Of a DNA stretch of 64,000 nt, positions 61,370 through 64,000 are shown piece by piece. A program made the translations under genes and the position numbers. Position 1 is the first letter of the stretch; each line of letters begins with the position of its first letter. The stretch comes from Luteimonas sp. RC10 (lineage in GTDB: Bacteria > Pseudomonadota > Gammaproteobacteria > Xanthomonadales > Xanthomonadaceae), in assembly GCF_014192745.1 (NCBI RefSeq), contig NZ_JACHYJ010000001.1, positions 248,001-312,000 on the forward strand, in the 5' to 3' direction. The notes under the pieces were generated by a model. That model was not told the origin of the DNA and made no database searches. It saw nothing but the letters and a program-made list of their open reading frames with translations.

Positions 61370-62878
61370 TCACTTCAGGCTGATCGTGGTGTTGACGCCG
61401 TGGCCCAGCGTCTCGTCGTCGAACCAGCGCGCGGTCACCGTCTTGGTCTGGGTGTAGAACGTCACCACCTGCTTGCCATAGGGGCCGAGGTCGCCGAGCT
61501 TGGACGCGCGCGAGCCGGTGAACGAGAACAGCGGCACCGGCACCGGGATCGGCACATTGATGCCGACCTGGCCGACATCGATCTCCTCCTGGAACTTGCG
61601 CGCGGCCGCGCCCGACTGGGTGAACACCGCGACGCCGTTGCCATTCGGGTTGGCGTTGACGATCGCGATCGCCTCGTCGAGCGATTCGGCCGACAGGATC
61701 ACCAGCACCGGCCCGAAGATCTCTTCGTCGTAGATGCGCATGCCCGGCTTGACCCCGGAGAAGATCGTCGGACCGACGAAGTTGCCCTTGGCGTAGTCGC
61801 CGCCCAGCTGGGGATTGCGGCCGTCGAGCTCCAGCGTCGCGCCCTCCTCGATGCCCGAGGCGATCAACGCTTCGATCCGCTCACGTGCCGCACATGAGAT
61901 CACCGGTCCGACATCGGTGCCGGCCTCGGTGCCGCCGCCGACCTTCAGTGTCCTGGCCTTGGCGACCAGGTCGGGAATCCAGGCCTGCGCCTCGCCGACC
62001 AGCACCGCGGTGCTGGCGGCCATGCAGCGTTGGCCGGCCGCGCCGAACGCGGCGCCGGCCATCGCGTTGAGGGTCTGCTCCTTGTTGGCGTCGGGCAGCA
62101 GGATCGCGTGGTTCTTCGCGCCCATCATGCATTGCACGCGCTTGCCGGCGAGCGAGGCGCGGTTGTAGACGTGGGTGCCGACCTTGGTCGAGCCGACGAA
62201 CGAGACCGCCTTGATGTCGGCGTGGTCGCAGATCGCGTTGACCACGTCCGGGCCGCCGTGCACGACATTGAGCACGCCCTTGGGAATGCCGGCCTCAAGC
62301 GCCAGCTCGACCAGACGCATCGTCACCAGCGGGTCCTGCTCGGACGGCTTGAGCACGAAGGTGTTGCCGGTCGCGATCGCCATCGGGAACATCCACAGCG
62401 GAATCATCGCGGGGAAGTTGAACGGTGTGATGCCGGCGCACACGCCCAGCGGCTGCAGCAGCGTGTAGGTGTCCACGCCGTTGGCGACATTGTTGGCCAG
62501 TTCGCCCAGCTGCAGGTTGCCGATCGCCGCGGCGTGCTCGACCACCTCCAGGCCGCGGAACACATCGCCCTCGGCATCGGGCAGGGTCTTTCCCTGCTCG
62601 CTGGTCAGGATCGCGGCCAGCTCGCTCATGTGCTCGCGGATCAGCTGCTGGTACTTGAGGAAGATCCGCGCACGCGTGCCGATCGGGGTCTTGCGCCAGG
62701 TCTTGAACGCCCTCTGCGCAGCGGCAACGGCCGCGTCGACTTCCGCTGCGGTCGCGAACGGCACGCGCGCCAGCACCGCCTGCGTGGCCGGGTTGACCAC
62801 ATCGCGCCATTCGCGGGTCTGGGACTGGACGAACTCGCCGTCGATCAGCAGCGGGACGGAGTGCGGGGCATTCGACAT
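61370..62878 (-). CDS. mmsA: Methylmalonate-semialdehyde dehydrogenase (CoA-acylating)
   Basis: 502 residues. The active-site Cys285 is in [34 protein letters not shown] and KPSEQDP with the NAD-binding [10 protein letters not shown] are characteristic of MmsA, as is [15 protein letters not shown] near the C-terminus. It forms propionyl-CoA from methylmalonate semialdehyde. It is the first gene of the operon, and its start is 28 bases from the mirrored TTCGCA boxes. Confidence 0.96.
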   Translation of the reverse strand: MSNAPHSVPLLIDGEFVQSQTREWRDVVNPATQAVLARVPFATAAEVDAAVAAAQRAFKTWRKTPIGTRARIFLKYQQLIREHMSELAAILTSEQGKTLPDAEGDVFRGLEVVEHAAAIGNLQLGELANNVANGVDTYTLLQPLGVCAGITPFNFPAMIPLWMFPMAIATGNTFVLKPSEQDPLVTMRLVELALEAGIPKGVLNVVHGGPDVVNAICDHADIKAVSFVGSTKVGTHVYNRASLAGKRVQCMMGAKNHAILLPDANKEQTLNAMAGAAFGAAGQRCMAASTAVLVGEAQAWIPDLVAKARTLKVGGGTEAGTDVGPVISCAARERIEALIASGIEEGATLELDGRNPQLGGDYAKGNFVGPTIFSGVKPGMRIYDEEIFGPVLVILSAESLDEAIAIVNANPNGNGVAVFTQSGAAARKFQEEIDVGQVGINVPIPVPVPLFSFTGSRASKLGDLGPYGKQVVTFYTQTKTVTARWFDDETLGHGVNTTISLK

Positions 62879-62905
62879 GGGGCAGGCCTGCGGGGCGGGA
62901 CGGGA

Positions 62906-62995
62906 TTCGCATTATTCGCAGGATCGGCACGGCCGACGCCTGTTCACGCCCGCGTATCGTGCGAACATCGCCGACATTCCTGCGAAGATTGCGAA
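62906..62995. promoter_or_regulatory. Mirrored TTCGCA box pairs between mmsA and the regulator
   Basis: TTCGCA at 62906-62911 and 62915-62920 (9-base period) lies just upstream of mmsA. The inverted form TGCGAA at 62981-62986 and 62990-62995 (again 9-base period) lies just upstream of the regulator ATG. A single TGCGAA at 62960-62965 sits between. The arrangement is symmetrical about 62950. It is a strong candidate operator set for the ScfR-type regulator, controlling both directions. Confidence 0.7.
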
Positions 62996-62998
62996 CTC

Positions 62999-64000
62999 AT
63001 GGCCCGTCCCAAGCGCTTCGTCGGCGCCCGGCTGCGCCGCCTACGCCAGCAACACGGCCTGGCCCAGGCCGCGCTGGCCCAGGCGCTGGCGCTGTCGCCG
63101 AGCTATCTCAACCAGATCGAGCGCGACCAGCGCCCACTGACGCCGGCGGTGCAGGCGCGGCTCGAGGCGCTGCTCGGCCCGCAGCCGACCCTGTTCGACG
63201 ACGCCGGCCCGGCTGCGCTGGTCGGCGAACTGCGCGAGGCATTGGCCGAACTCGGCGAGACCGCCGCCACGCCCGAGGAGTTGGAGACGCTGGCCGGCGA
63301 CCTGCCCGGCATCGCCCGCGTGCTGCTGGACCTGCACCGACGCCAGCGCGCGATCCGCGAACGCGCCGACGTGCTCGCCGCGCAACTGGGCGAGGTCGAG
63401 CTCGCCGGGCCCGACGGCGACCCGGTGCGCGACTACTTCAACCGCCGCCGCAACCACGTTGCCGAACTCGACGACATCGCCGAGGCGGCGTTCGGCGCGC
63501 ACGGGCTCGTCGCCGGCCAGGTCGCCCCGCGGCTGCGCCAGCGGCTGCGCGAGGCCCACGGCATCACCGTGGCGCTGGGCGACGGCCTCGACGACAAGCG
63601 CCGCTTCGACCCCGGCACCCGCACGCTGTGGCTGTCCGACTGGCTGCAGCCCGGCCAGCAGGCGTTCCAGATGGCGGCCGAACTCGCGCTGCGCGAACAC
63701 GGCGCGCTGATCGACGCCCTGGTCGCCCAGGCCGGCTTTGCCGACCTCGAACGCGCCGCACAGGCGCGCATCGGCCTGTCGAACTACTACGCCGGCGCGC
63801 TGGTGATGCCCTACGGCGCCTTCCTCGATGCCGCCCAGGCCGAGCGCTACGACATCGATCGCCTCGCCCACCGCTTCGGTGTCGGCTTCGAAGCCGTCTG
63901 CCATCGCCTGAGCACGCTCGCCCGCCCAGGCCGGCCGGGCCTGCCGTTCTTCTTCGTGCGCGTCGACCGCGCCGGCAACATCTCCAAGCGCCACTCGGCG
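62999..64000 (+). CDS. ScfR-type XRE regulator (short-chain fatty acid regulator), 3' truncated
   Basis: 334 codons are visible; the frame is open to the window end. The N-terminal HTH (residues about 6-60: RRLRQQHGLAQAALAQAL, LSPSYLNQIERDQRPLT) is a classic XRE helix-turn-helix. The middle is an IrrE/ImmA-like domain (RRFDPGTRTLWLSDWLQPGQQ, FQMAAELALREHG, NYYAGALVMPYGAFLDAAQ), where the peptidase HExxH reads MAAEL, so no zinc site. The gene then continues into a DUF2083-like domain (AHRFGVGFEAVCHRLSTL, FFFVRVDRAGNISKR). This is the RamB/PrpR/MccR class, which controls acyl-CoA and propionate genes. It is divergent from mmsA. Confidence 0.9.
   Translation, partial: MARPKRFVGARLRRLRQQHGLAQAALAQALALSPSYLNQIERDQRPLTPAVQARLEALLGPQPTLFDDAGPAALVGELREALAELGETAATPEELETLAGDLPGIARVLLDLHRRQRAIRERADVLAAQLGEVELAGPDGDPVRDYFNRRRNHVAELDDIAEAAFGAHGLVAGQVAPRLRQRLREAHGITVALGDGLDDKRRFDPGTRTLWLSDWLQPGQQAFQMAAELALREHGALIDALVAQAGFADLERAAQARIGLSNYYAGALVMPYGAFLDAAQAERYDIDRLAHRFGVGFEAVCHRLSTLARPGRPGLPFFFVRVDRAGNISKRHSA

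Overview
The window is about 70% G+C. Its gene content, the many ATGA/GTGA overlaps and the protein families point to a gammaproteobacterium of the Xanthomonadaceae (Lysobacter/Luteimonas-like). This placement is inferred from general resemblance, not from a marker search. No rRNA, tRNA, CRISPR array, insertion sequence or prophage is visible. The DNA is mostly ordinary chromosome, with a few accessory-looking spots.

Layout. 1-5.5 kb: the end of a cytochrome oxidase locus (subunit III tail, small membrane protein, DUF2231 protein, HemJ/CopD-like protein, caa3-type CtaG), interrupted by a membrane GGDEF protein and a permuted papain-like amidase. 5.6-14.5 kb: MscS channel, aldo/keto reductase, BON-domain protein, EEP phosphatase/nuclease, several small proteins, an FMN split-barrel protein with a histone-like tail, an MFS exporter and a flavodoxin-like reductase. 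14.7-22.9 kb: DUF72 protein, a large hybrid PAS histidine kinase, DODA-type dioxygenase, serine hydrolase, Cys-rich lipoprotein and a DUF5671 pair. 23-29 kb: dinG, a YihY/BrkB protein, a Phd/ParE-type toxin-antitoxin pair and dnaG one base later. 29-36.7 kb: lipoproteins, ampG-xthA, a di-haem peroxidase, pyrE, a DUF4124 protein, uppP and a META/DUF4377 lipoprotein. 36.8-46.8 kb (mostly minus strand): a PEBP protein, a TPR/sulfotransferase-like protein, a YheT hydrolase plus PlsC acyltransferase, a hotdog thioesterase, two tiny ORFs, and a PLD-YceI-SixA-ParA run. 47-57 kb: a BlaI/M56 (BlaR1-like) regulatory pair with visible operators, a TonB-like lipoprotein, gamma-glutamyltransferase and a Tricorn-type protease. 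57.3-64 kb: a five-gene valine-degradation operon (mmsA, acyl-CoA dehydrogenase, enoyl-CoA hydratase, HIBYL-CoA hydrolase, mmsB), divergent from an ScfR-type XRE regulator that runs off the window.

Recurring non-coding theme: G+C-rich double-hairpin repeats built from a CCTCCCCCGC/GCGGGGGAGG stem next to a (A)CCCCCACCC block. They occur in at least nine intergenic gaps and in no gene. One gap (51.1-51.7 kb) carries them as a roughly 236-bp tandem array.

The most informative regulatory signals are: mirrored pairs of TTCGCA boxes between mmsA and its divergent regulator; two GACnACA-N2-TGTnGTC palindromes in front of blaI; a GGAC/GTCC operator-like region in front of the toxin-antitoxin pair that may also feed dnaG; and several -10-like elements only 6-9 bases from start codons, suggesting leaderless mRNAs. 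I saw no clear multi-gene novel system. The best candidates for something undescribed are the two tiny ORFs at 42.2-42.5 kb, the histone-tailed flavoprotein, the repeat-tailed M56 sensor and the ScfR control region.
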